A stretch of 5,195 nucleotides of DNA from an uncultured Gammaproteobacteria bacterium (GTDB lineage Bacteria; Pseudomonadota; Gammaproteobacteria; Chromatiales; Chromatiaceae). This document shows, piece after piece, positions 1-5,195 of the stretch. Within the stretch, counting starts at the first letter, position 1, and every line of letters starts with the position of its first letter. The translations under genes and the position numbers were made by a program. The notes under the pieces were generated by a model. That model was not told the origin of the DNA. It did not search any database and saw only the letters and a list, made by a program, of their open reading frames with translations. Location: contig CALAZS010000282.1 in assembly GCA_937926265.1 (NCBI GenBank), positions 1 through 5,195 on the forward strand, read 5' to 3'.

Positions 1-845
1 CAGCAAAGTTCGCGGCTGTTATGCCAGGCCTTGTTAATCAACTTGATGAGTCAAACTGGCTGGCTGCTGCCAAGGCCATCATGACAACGGATACAGTTGA
101 AAAAATAGTATCGAAACAGGTTCGGGTAGATGGAAAGCTGGTAAGCATAACCGGCATTTCAAAAGGCTCCGGCATGATACATCCAAACATGGCAACCATG
201 CTGGCTTATGTCGCAACAGATGCTGAAATTGATCAGGATCTCCTGCAAAAATGTCTTTCCGAAGCTGTAAACCCTTCATTTAACTCCATTACCGTTGATG
301 GCGATACATCAACCAATGATGCCTGTGTACTTGTTGCCAGTGGCAAAGGTGATCTGAAAATCAGCCATGATGATAAAGCGGCAGTTGGTGCTTTCAGTGA
401 ACTGCTTACCGAAGTTTGTATGGAACTGGCCCGTAAAATCGTGCTTGATGGTGAGGGTGCAACCAAGCTGGTGACTATCGAAGTTAACCAGGCAAAATCA
501 ACAGAAGAAGCCAGGCAGGTCGGTTTTACCATCGCCCATTCTCCGCTGGTAAAAACAGCCCTGTTTGCCTCGGATCCGAACTGGGGACGAATCCTTGCAG
601 CCGTTGGACGGGCAGGAATTGAAAACTTTGAGATCGATAAGATTCGTATCTACCTGGGTAATGTTTGTATCGTTGAAGATGGTGGTGTTGCCGGTTCTTA
701 TACAGAAGAAGCGGGACAAGCGGCGATGAATGAAAAGGAAATTTTAATCAGGGTAGACCTGGATCGTGGCCCCGAATCAGCAACTGTTCTAACCTGCGAC
801 TTGTCATACGATTACGTCAAGATAAATGCCGAGTATCGCACCTGA
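1..845 (+). CDS. argJ: Glutamate N-acetyltransferase / ornithine acetyltransferase ArgJ (5' partial)
   Basis: ArgJ moves the acetyl group from N-acetylornithine to glutamate in the cyclic arginine pathway (cytoplasm); some members also make N-acetylglutamate from acetyl-CoA. The frame is open from base 3, with about 280 codons present and roughly 120 N-terminal residues expected off the left edge (family length about 400). The self-cleavage motif KGSGMIHPNMATML is intact, with the nucleophilic Thr encoded at 195-197; family members are cut between the preceding Ala and this Thr into alpha and beta chains. The SDPNWGRI substrate-site motif lies near 565-590, and the protein ends in the usual manner with EYRT. 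The ATG at 21 is internal, not the start. The next gene begins at or before the stop codon, suggesting translational coupling. Whether the enzyme is mono- or bifunctional cannot be read from this sequence. Confidence 0.96.
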   Translation, partial: AKFAAVMPGLVNQLDESNWLAAAKAIMTTDTVEKIVSKQVRVDGKLVSITGISKGSGMIHPNMATMLAYVATDAEIDQDLLQKCLSEAVNPSFNSITVDGDTSTNDACVLVASGKGDLKISHDDKAAVGAFSELLTEVCMELARKIVLDGEGATKLVTIEVNQAKSTEEARQVGFTIAHSPLVKTALFASDPNWGRILAAVGRAGIENFEIDKIRIYLGNVCIVEDGGVAGSYTEEAGQAAMNEKEILIRVDLDRGPESATVLTCDLSYDYVKINAEYRT

Positions 846-846
846 T

Positions 847-1821
847 ATGTCTACAATTAGGTCATCAAATAATAGATCACCATCTGAATCAATAGTACAT
901 GTTGCCGTTGCGGTCATCCGTAATGAAAACAATGAAATCTTGATTCAACAACGGGCCGCAAATACACATCAGGGAGGGCTGTGGGAGTTTCCCGGTGGCA
1001 AACTCGAAGAAGGTGAAACTGTCGAGCAAGGTTTGATCAGGGAAATTAAGGAAGAACTTGATATTCAGGTTCTGCTCAGTCGTCCTTTAATTAAGATACA
1101 ACATGATTATGGTGACAGGCATGTCTTGCTTGATGTTCATTTTATTGAGCAATGGCAGGGGCAGGTTATAGCCAATGAAAGCCAGCCATTAAAATGGGTT
1201 GCTCCTGAAGCGCTTATTAATTATTCAATGCCCGCGGCAGATAAGCCGATTGTTTCTGCTATTCAATTACCTTCCCATTACGTTATCACGCCATCAAAAA
1301 TAGAACAGCCTGAAGCTGTGCTTAATCGTCTTGAGCAGTTGCTGAATCAAGAAGAAAAACTGTTCCTGTATCGGGTTAAATCACTGCAGGGAATGACGCA
1401 TGAAGAACTGATTCAGGAATTTCTTGAGCGCTGTGATAATTTTGGAGCCAAGCTAATTTTGCATGAACAAAATAAAGTTAATCTGCCTGTTCATGGAATT
1501 CATCTTACTGAGTCAGGTCTTGCGCAAGCAACTGACTTTGATGCTTCCAAAGGTTTAATCAGTGCTTCCTGTCACTCACTTGAAAGTCTATTAAAGGCAC
1601 AAACAATTGGTGCAAGTTTTGCCATGTTATCACCGGTTATGGAAACTCAAAGTCATCCTGGAGAGCCTGCTTTGGGCTGGCAGGCCTTTGAAGAAATTGT
1701 TGATCGGGTAAATATTCCAGTTTACGCACTTGGCGGTATGTCACCCGGCCATATAAAGGATTCTTATAAATTTGGGGCACAGGGAATTGCTGCAATCAGC
1801 CATTTTTGGAAAGACCTTTGA
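847..1821 (+). CDS. mutT: Nudix hydrolase (MutT-like) fused to a ThiE/TenI-like domain
   Basis: Two-domain protein of 324 aa from the ATG at 847. The N-terminal half is a MutT-type Nudix domain beginning at VHVAVAVI. Its Nudix box (bases 997-1065) carries the G-x5-E, RE and EE residues that bind metal; the usual Gly of the closing E-L-G-I is Asp. Family members hydrolyse oxidised nucleotides such as 8-oxo-dGTP. After a linker, about residues 170-320 resemble thiamine-phosphate synthase/TenI barrels, with ASCHS, LSPVMETQSHPG and PVYALGGM motifs. Canonical ThiE residues look replaced, so thiamine synthesis should not be assumed. The same fusion is widespread in gammaproteobacteria. An in-frame ATG at 826 would overlap argJ by 20 bp and add 7 residues; neither start has a strong ribosome site. 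I prefer 847 because it sits one base after the argJ stop and leaves ample sequence before the Nudix fold. Confidence 0.93.
   Translation: MSTIRSSNNRSPSESIVHVAVAVIRNENNEILIQQRAANTHQGGLWEFPGGKLEEGETVEQGLIREIKEELDIQVLLSRPLIKIQHDYGDRHVLLDVHFIEQWQGQVIANESQPLKWVAPEALINYSMPAADKPIVSAIQLPSHYVITPSKIEQPEAVLNRLEQLLNQEEKLFLYRVKSLQGMTHEELIQEFLERCDNFGAKLILHEQNKVNLPVHGIHLTESGLAQATDFDASKGLISASCHSLESLLKAQTIGASFAMLSPVMETQSHPGEPALGWQAFEEIVDRVNIPVYALGGMSPGHIKDSYKFGAQGIAAISHFWKDL
1808..1813 (+). promoter_or_regulatory. Ribosome binding site deciding the TTG start at 1818
   Basis: GGAAAG lies inside the last codons of the upstream Nudix fusion gene, 4 bases before the TTG at 1818 (7 bases counted from its GGA). 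It supports a coupled TTGA start for the membrane protein. The spacing is slightly short, so the assignment is moderate. Confidence 0.45.
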
Positions 1822-2309
1822 GACGGGCTAAAAAAAGATACGATCCAAAATGGAACAAGGCATGGTACTTTTTCATGCTGATGGCTGCCGGGCTGATACT
1901 GAGCTGGGGACAGGTTGGTCAACGTTATAAAAATAACCAGCCAGTTGATGACCGTGAGTATCTTTTACTTCGTACAGAAACAGATTGTGATTTGTTAAAG
2001 GCGCCCTGCGCAGCTTTTGCTCCGGATTATGCGATAGTGGTGAAGCTTGAAATCAATAAAGGCTGGGAGCGGATACTGGTTCGTTCTGCTGGACAGCCAC
2101 TCAGTCATGAATCGATTGTTAAATTGTCTTTTGAGCCAGAATCTTCAATGTACCAGGTTGAGAATTTACCCATCAGGTTTAGTGAGCCTGATACCTGGAG
2201 CAGTGATATGCAGTTACCCAGGAATCATAAAACGGTATGGAAGTTACGGGTCAAGATAGAGCGTGGTGAAAAGGTAATGGTAGCCGACTATCCAGTGCCA
2301 ATTATTTAA
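1818..2309 (+). CDS. Hypothetical single-pass membrane protein with periplasmic domain
   Basis: Not recognised. From the TTG at 1818 it is 163 aa. A basic N-terminus (RRAKKRYDPKWNK) is followed by one hydrophobic helix, about residues 16-33 (AWYFFMLMAAGLILSWGQ), then about 125 soluble residues. The positive-inside rule puts the soluble part in the periplasm as a signal-anchored domain. That domain has two cysteines in a CDLLKAPC pattern (C-x6-C), possibly a disulfide, followed by alternating hydrophobic stretches suggestive of a beta-sandwich (inference). The TTG overlaps the TGA of the preceding gene (TTGA) and has GGAAAG at 1808-1813, favouring it over the in-frame TTG at 1806, which lacks any ribosome site. 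An ATG at 1875 would cut into the membrane helix. It is last in the argJ unit, and no function is implied by its neighbours. Confidence 0.8.
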   Translation: MRRAKKRYDPKWNKAWYFFMLMAAGLILSWGQVGQRYKNNQPVDDREYLLLRTETDCDLLKAPCAAFAPDYAIVVKLEINKGWERILVRSAGQPLSHESIVKLSFEPESSMYQVENLPIRFSEPDTWSSDMQLPRNHKTVWKLRVKIERGEKVMVADYPVPII

Positions 2310-2348
2310 GCTTATTTAAACTTTCTACAGAATACCCAGATTATTATG

Positions 2349-2546
2349 TCAATCCCGTGAAAGTGGGAGTCCATTATCAGGTATCAAATACTCCTGCTTA
2401 TCATCCTTATCGACAATTTTATGCTTTTCATCTATCCAGTCACCCAGGTCGATCAATTTGCACCGTTCTGAACAAAATGGTTTCCATTGAGACTCATCAT
2501 CCCAATCAACAATAGTCTGACAGGTAGGGCAATTAACAGTAAGCAT
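2349..2546 (-). CDS. yacG: DNA gyrase inhibitor YacG (zinc-ribbon protein)
   Basis: Small zinc-binding protein of 65 aa, the same length as E. coli YacG, which binds the C-terminal part of GyrB and blocks DNA binding by gyrase. The four zinc ligands are present as CPTC (residues 6-9) and CSERC (residues 25-29). The family signature WKPFCSERCKLIDLGDW follows, and an acidic tail closes the protein. The ATG at 2546 gives the standard N-terminus a few residues before the first Cys and lies 4 bp after the zapD stop. An in-frame GTG at 2561 would add five residues and overlap the end of zapD. Neither start has a clear ribosome site, so coupling to zapD translation is likely. It is the last gene of the minus-strand set. 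Confidence 0.95.
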   Translation of the reverse strand: MLTVNCPTCQTIVDWDDESQWKPFCSERCKLIDLGDWIDEKHKIVDKDDKQEYLIPDNGLPLSRD

Positions 2547-2550
2547 CAGA

Positions 2551-3318
2551 TTACATGACACAGGTAGTAAGATTGAAATTGATATGTTGCTGAGTTTGCT
2601 GGGGATGTTCTAGTGGTAAAGCTTCAATAAAACGGATATTAAAACGATGCTTGCTACCGCTCACCTCAGGGTATAGATGCTGACTTTTAGAAAGTTCAAT
2701 GCGGATAAGTTGAACGGTGACATTACCATCTACAGTCTTTTGGAAGAAACCATTTTCAGCAATTTCTTCACGAGGCACAGCACTGCCGCGGGTTAAATGC
2801 AGTAATAAATCCACGGCATTGCGTAACGGTGTTACTGTTTGAATCCAGTCAAGCAATTGTTGTTTACGGTCATGGTATGGCATTTCCAGCCAGTGATAGT
2901 AAAGTGGTAAATCAAAATCACAATCACCTCCAGGTAGGCTGCCGCGCTGCAGAATTGATTTAAGAAACTCATGGTCTCGAATCTGTTTTCCCAACTGTCC
3001 ACCGACACTATGCAGATTTGTCATGGTGATATTCAGCTGATCAAGAATTTCTGCGAGTGCAGTAGGATCAACCCCCTGGGTTTGACGCATTTTACCAAGC
3101 AGAACTGATTGACGTTCCATTTCCTTGATAAGGTCAGACTTAATATCCGCACGGGCCAGAATTGATGAAATATCCAGCATCGCAGACATGGCAGCTCGTG
3201 TTTCCCAGGGCGATTGATGGTCAATATGGTAATCAAACTGGTTGAAACAGTGAGTCAGGCGCAAAAGTGTGCGACTTCTTTCGTGTAAAGGGTATTCGAA
3301 AGTAATAAGGTCAGTCAC
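2551..3318 (-). CDS. zapD: Cell division protein ZapD (FtsZ-associated)
   Basis: ZapD (YacF) is a cytoplasmic dimer that binds the C-terminal tail of FtsZ and bundles FtsZ filaments at the division ring. The 255 aa match the family length (about 250). The N-terminus FEYPLHERSRTLLRL is the typical opening. The centre has the conserved block QRGSLPGGDCDFDLP followed by YYHWL (His142), and the C-terminal part has LYPEVSGSKHRFNIRF (residues 215-230), whose basic residues lie in the region implicated in FtsZ-tail binding in E. coli. The start is GTG at 3318; the upstream frame reaches a stop at 3334-3336 without another start, and the family alignment fits this GTG. No strong Shine-Dalgarno is visible, so translation may be modest. 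Its leader carries tandem repeats, and yacG follows directly. Confidence 0.96.
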   Translation of the reverse strand: MTDLITFEYPLHERSRTLLRLTHCFNQFDYHIDHQSPWETRAAMSAMLDISSILARADIKSDLIKEMERQSVLLGKMRQTQGVDPTALAEILDQLNITMTNLHSVGGQLGKQIRDHEFLKSILQRGSLPGGDCDFDLPLYYHWLEMPYHDRKQQLLDWIQTVTPLRNAVDLLLHLTRGSAVPREEIAENGFFQKTVDGNVTVQLIRIELSKSQHLYPEVSGSKHRFNIRFIEALPLEHPQQTQQHINFNLTTCVM

Positions 3319-3341
3319 GGTAAAATGCGCTCGTTATTCCA

Positions 3342-3377
3342 GTTTAAATCCAGGATTAGATCCAAGTTTAGATCCAG
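3342..3377. repeat. Three tandem 12-bp imperfect repeats in the zapD leader
   Basis: Three contiguous units at 3342-3353, 3354-3365 and 3366-3377 follow the + strand consensus GTTTAGATCCAG. Unit 1 differs from unit 3 at one position and unit 2 at two. A decayed fourth unit, GTTATTCCA, may lie at 3333-3341. The array sits 23 bp upstream of the zapD GTG, between a possible -10 element and the start codon. It could be a regulator-binding array, an mRNA leader element or slippage-derived sequence; nothing here decides. Confidence 0.8.
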
Positions 3378-3389
3378 GGTAAGGTAAAG

Positions 3390-3419
3390 ATAATATAGTC
3401 TGTACTGAAACATAAGAAA
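3390..3419 (-). promoter_or_regulatory. Possible promoter for zapD-yacG
   Basis: On the minus strand a TATATTAT block (3390-3397) resembles a sigma-70 -10 element. The hexamer at suitable spacing (TTTCTT, 3414-3419) is a poor -35 match. A promoter is expected here because the 165-bp gap separates zapD from coaE, while the other minus-strand genes are tightly packed. It is a weak call resting mainly on position and the -10 match. Confidence 0.3.
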
Positions 3420-3456
3420 CTTCCTGTTTCTTCTGTTAATTTTTAAATATTAACAG
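3414..3456 (-). terminator. Two abutting hairpins after coaE (possible weak terminator)
   Basis: Two perfect inverted repeats touch each other. One has 8-bp arms (3433-3440 and 3449-3456) around an 8-base AT loop; the other has 7-bp arms (3414-3420 and 3426-3432) around a 5-base loop. They begin 27 bp after the coaE stop on the minus strand. The stems are AT-rich, and only a partial T-rich stretch follows on the minus strand; on the + strand four T follow at 3457-3460. They may end coaE transcripts, stabilise RNA, or be protein-binding palindromes. The structure is clear and the role is uncertain. Confidence 0.4.
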
Positions 3457-3483
3457 TTTTCAATACATTTACTAATAGGGTGT

Positions 3484-4113
3484 TTACTGAGGGGCTGAAG
3501 ATGCCAGTCTAAGGTATTTTTCATGCAGCACATTTATTTGACTATAAACCCTGCCAATATCATTCCCGATACCATTACCAGAACCAGTATCATTAACAAT
3601 GATGTCATCAGCAACTGCCAGTCGTTCTTGCCTGGAAGCCTGCTGGCTGAAGATCATCTCAAAAGTTGATTCTGTCATGTTGTCCCTTTGTAAAACCCGA
3701 TGTTTTTGGGTTTCTACGGAACAATCGACAACAAGAATTCGGTTGATATTAAACTCAAGACCGCTTTCAACAAGGAGTGGAATAACAACAATGCAATATG
3801 CTGCGTTGATATCCTGTTGCCGTTTATTGACTGTTTCCAGAATCAAGGGGTGAAGGAGTTTCTCAAGAAAAGTTTTAGCTTCAGGATTCTCAAAGATATG
3901 TTTTTGAAGTTTTTTCCTGTTCAGGTGGCCGTCTTTCTGCAGAAAGTCATCCCCAAACTCGGTAATTATCCGCTTGAGAGCTTTAGTGTCGGGTTTGACA
4001 AGTTCACGGCTAATAATATCTGTATCAATGATATGGGCTCCAAGCTTTGAAAAATAGTCACTGACCAGGGTTTTTCCACAGCCAATACCACCGGTTAGTC
4101 CAACAGAAAACAT
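3484..4113 (-). CDS. coaE: Dephospho-CoA kinase CoaE
   Basis: CoaE phosphorylates the ribose 3'-hydroxyl of dephospho-CoA with ATP, the last step of coenzyme A synthesis, in the cytoplasm. The 209 aa match the family length (E. coli 206). The Walker A loop GGIGCGKT is at residues 8-15, followed by the DTD motif (residues 30-32) of the substrate site. The HPLI motif, VIPLLVESG, the QRD segment of the lid and a QASRQERLAVADDIIVND block are all present in order. The ATG at 4113 is 8 bp after the pilD stop, so the gene is probably cotranscribed with pilC-pilD. The C-terminus before the last helix has a small glycine/asparagine-rich stretch (GSGNGIGNDIG) that looks longer than in E. coli. Confidence 0.98.
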   Translation of the reverse strand: MFSVGLTGGIGCGKTLVSDYFSKLGAHIIDTDIISRELVKPDTKALKRIITEFGDDFLQKDGHLNRKKLQKHIFENPEAKTFLEKLLHPLILETVNKRQQDINAAYCIVVIPLLVESGLEFNINRILVVDCSVETQKHRVLQRDNMTESTFEMIFSQQASRQERLAVADDIIVNDTGSGNGIGNDIGRVYSQINVLHEKYLRLASSAPQ

Positions 4114-4121
4114 GATTTGTA

Positions 4122-4997
4122 TTATACAATCCCGGCAAACTGTAAATACATGCTGTTTATTTCCTCGCCGTAGAGTAAGGAAATCCAGCCGGCAATGGCC
4201 AGGTAAGGACCAAAAGGAATTGGAATATTGCGGTCACGGCCTAAAAACAGAATCAGGCTGATGCCGATAACGGCACCAACAAGTGAAGAGAGTAGAATTA
4301 TTTGAGGCAGGTATTGCCAGCCAAGCCAGGCACCAAAAACAGCCAATAATTTAAAATCACCATGGCCCATGCCTTCCTTGCCGGTAAGTAGTTTAAAAAG
4401 CCAGAACACAGACCATAACGATAAATAACCCGCAGCAGCCCCGACCAATGCAGACTGCATATCGGTAAGTAAGCCGGGAATACTCATCAATAAACCCAGC
4501 CATAGAACAGGGTAGATGATGTTGTCCGGTAAGATCTGATGATCAAAATCGATCATGCTTAACGCTATCAGGGCATAAGTCAGCAAAAGCGTTGCCACAG
4601 TTAGCCAGCTCACACCAAAATGATGCGCAACAGCAACTGAGGCCAGCCCGCTCGCCATTTCTATTAATGGATATCTTATTGAAATGCTGCTCTGACAGTT
4701 TGAGCATTTACCCCTGAGAAAAAGGTAGCTAATGACAGGTATGTTTTCCCAGGCGCGAATTTGATGTCCGCAGGTTCTGCACGAAGATGCCGGGGTTGAG
4801 AGGGTTAAATTGGTATCTGAAGATTCACCTGATTGAATTTCCAGGAATTCCTGACATTCCGACTTCCATTGATTTTCCATTATCAATGGCAGCCGATAGA
4901 TAACTACATTAAGGAAACTGCCAATAACCAGGCCGAAAATAAAAATTATTCCAAGGAAAACGACATTGTTTTCCTGCAGGAACCAGATAAGCTCCAT
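4122..4997 (-). CDS. pilD: Type IV prepilin peptidase / N-methyltransferase PilD
   Basis: PilD is an inner-membrane aspartyl protease that cuts the leader from type IV pilins and type II secretion pseudopilins, then methylates the new N-terminal residue. The 291 aa match P. aeruginosa PilD (290). The first membrane helix leads into GSFLNVVIYRLP (residues 26-37). The cytoplasmic domain has two zinc-binding pairs, C73/C76 and C98/C101, as in methylating members. The catalytic aspartates are D150 in MIDFDHQILPD and D214 in GMGHGDFK. Several further membrane helices follow to the C-terminus. The ATG at 4997 is 12 bp after the pilC stop and precedes the first helix directly. A clear ribosome site is absent, so coupling to pilC is likely. 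Confidence 0.97.
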   Translation of the reverse strand: MELIWFLQENNVVFLGIIFIFGLVIGSFLNVVIYRLPLIMENQWKSECQEFLEIQSGESSDTNLTLSTPASSCRTCGHQIRAWENIPVISYLFLRGKCSNCQSSISIRYPLIEMASGLASVAVAHHFGVSWLTVATLLLTYALIALSMIDFDHQILPDNIIYPVLWLGLLMSIPGLLTDMQSALVGAAAGYLSLWSVFWLFKLLTGKEGMGHGDFKLLAVFGAWLGWQYLPQIILLSSLVGAVIGISLILFLGRDRNIPIPFGPYLAIAGWISLLYGEEINSMYLQFAGIV

Positions 4998-5009
4998 AGT
5001 GATGATTGC

Positions 5010-5195
5010 TTAGTTGTCTCCCTTGATAGCACCACCCATCTGGAAGATTGGCAGGTACATTGCCACAACCAAACCACCAATGACGACACCAAGGAATGAC
5101 ATAATTATCGGTTCCATCAGGCTGCTTAAGTTATCAACTGCATTGTCGACTTCTTCTTCATAGAAATCGGCGGCCTTACACAGCATGTGATCCAG
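5010..5195 (-). CDS. pilC: Type IV pilus inner-membrane platform protein PilC (C-terminal 61 residues)
   Basis: The frame is open from the right edge of the window, reading LDHMLCKAADFYEEEVDNAV and ending MGGAIKGDN before a TAA at 5010-5012. This is the conserved end of the PilC/GspF family: the ADFYEEEVD motif, a linker with SLMEPI, one final hydrophobic helix (IMSFLGVVIGGLVVAMYLPIF) and a short tail. PilC is the inner-membrane platform that links the assembly and retraction ATPases to the growing pilus. About 340 N-terminal residues lie outside the window. Placement just before pilD, as in pilBCD clusters, favours the pilus protein over its type II secretion homologue GspF. Confidence 0.94.
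   Translation of the reverse strand: MDHMLCKAADFYEEEVDNAVDNLSSLMEPIIMSFLGVVIGGLVVAMYLPIFQMGGAIKGDN

Noticed and set aside
21..23. ATG at 21 as the start of argJ
   Set aside because: The frame continues open to the left edge and the residues there fit ArgJ, so the gene is truncated by the window, not started here.
233..532. 99-codon frame on - strand inside argJ
   Set aside because: Ser/Ala/Leu-rich antisense shadow of a well-conserved ArgJ region.
2302..2319. Direct repeat TTATTTAA x2 with AAGCTT at the end of the membrane-protein gene
   Set aside because: Only 8 bp, AT-rich, no stem or T-tract; likely chance, not a terminator or attachment site.
2559..2561. GTG start for yacG
   Set aside because: Would overlap zapD and add five residues atypical for the family; the ATG at 2546 gives the standard 65-aa protein. 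Kept as an alternative only.
3700..4050. 116-codon open frame on + strand inside coaE, with a second one at 3599-3853
   Set aside because: Antisense to a clear, full-length CoaE with all motifs; the translations have no recognisable pattern and no ribosome site.
4833..5099. 88-codon open frame on + strand across pilC/pilD
   Set aside because: Lies antisense to the conserved ends of two confident genes; polar, low-information translation typical of a shadow frame.
1..5195. Mobile element, phage, CRISPR, defence or toxin-antitoxin system
   Set aside because: Every stretch is covered by recognised chromosomal genes or short gaps; no transposase, integrase, spacer array or small paired ORFs were seen.

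Overview
The window reads as ordinary chromosomal DNA of a gammaproteobacterium of moderate to slightly AT-rich composition. Three things point there. ZapD is a cell-division factor essentially confined to gamma- and betaproteobacteria. The Nudix/ThiE-like fusion is a gammaproteobacterial gene type. The linkage of type IV pilus genes pilC-pilD with coaE and yacG is typical of Pseudomonas-like and related lineages. The sequence alone does not fix a genus.

Left half (1-2309, + strand): the C-terminal two thirds of argJ (arginine biosynthesis), then a fused Nudix hydrolase/ThiE-like protein whose start abuts or overlaps the argJ stop, then a small membrane-anchored protein of unknown function whose probable TTG start overlaps the preceding stop codon. 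The three genes have essentially no spacers and look like one translationally coupled transcription unit entering from outside the window.

Right half (5195-2349, - strand, read right to left): the last 61 codons of pilC (inner-membrane platform of the type IV pilus), pilD (prepilin peptidase/methylase), coaE (dephospho-CoA kinase), a 165-bp gap, then zapD (FtsZ-bundling protein) and yacG (zinc-ribbon gyrase inhibitor). PilC-pilD-coaE are spaced by 12 and 8 bp; zapD and yacG are separated by 4 bp or overlap. The two gene sets converge across a 39-bp spacer at 2310-2348 with no convincing terminator.

The pilus genes cooperate directly: PilD processes the prepilins that PilC helps assemble. CoaE completes coenzyme A synthesis, while ZapD and YacG act on division and DNA topology, so the right-hand cluster mixes pilus and housekeeping functions in a conserved neighbourhood.

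No mobile element, CRISPR array, RNA gene or clearly new system is visible. The least explained part is the coaE-zapD gap. It holds two abutting perfect inverted repeats and a threefold 12-bp tandem repeat just upstream of the GTG start of zapD. The ThiE-like half of the fusion protein and the uncharacterised membrane protein are the main protein-level unknowns.
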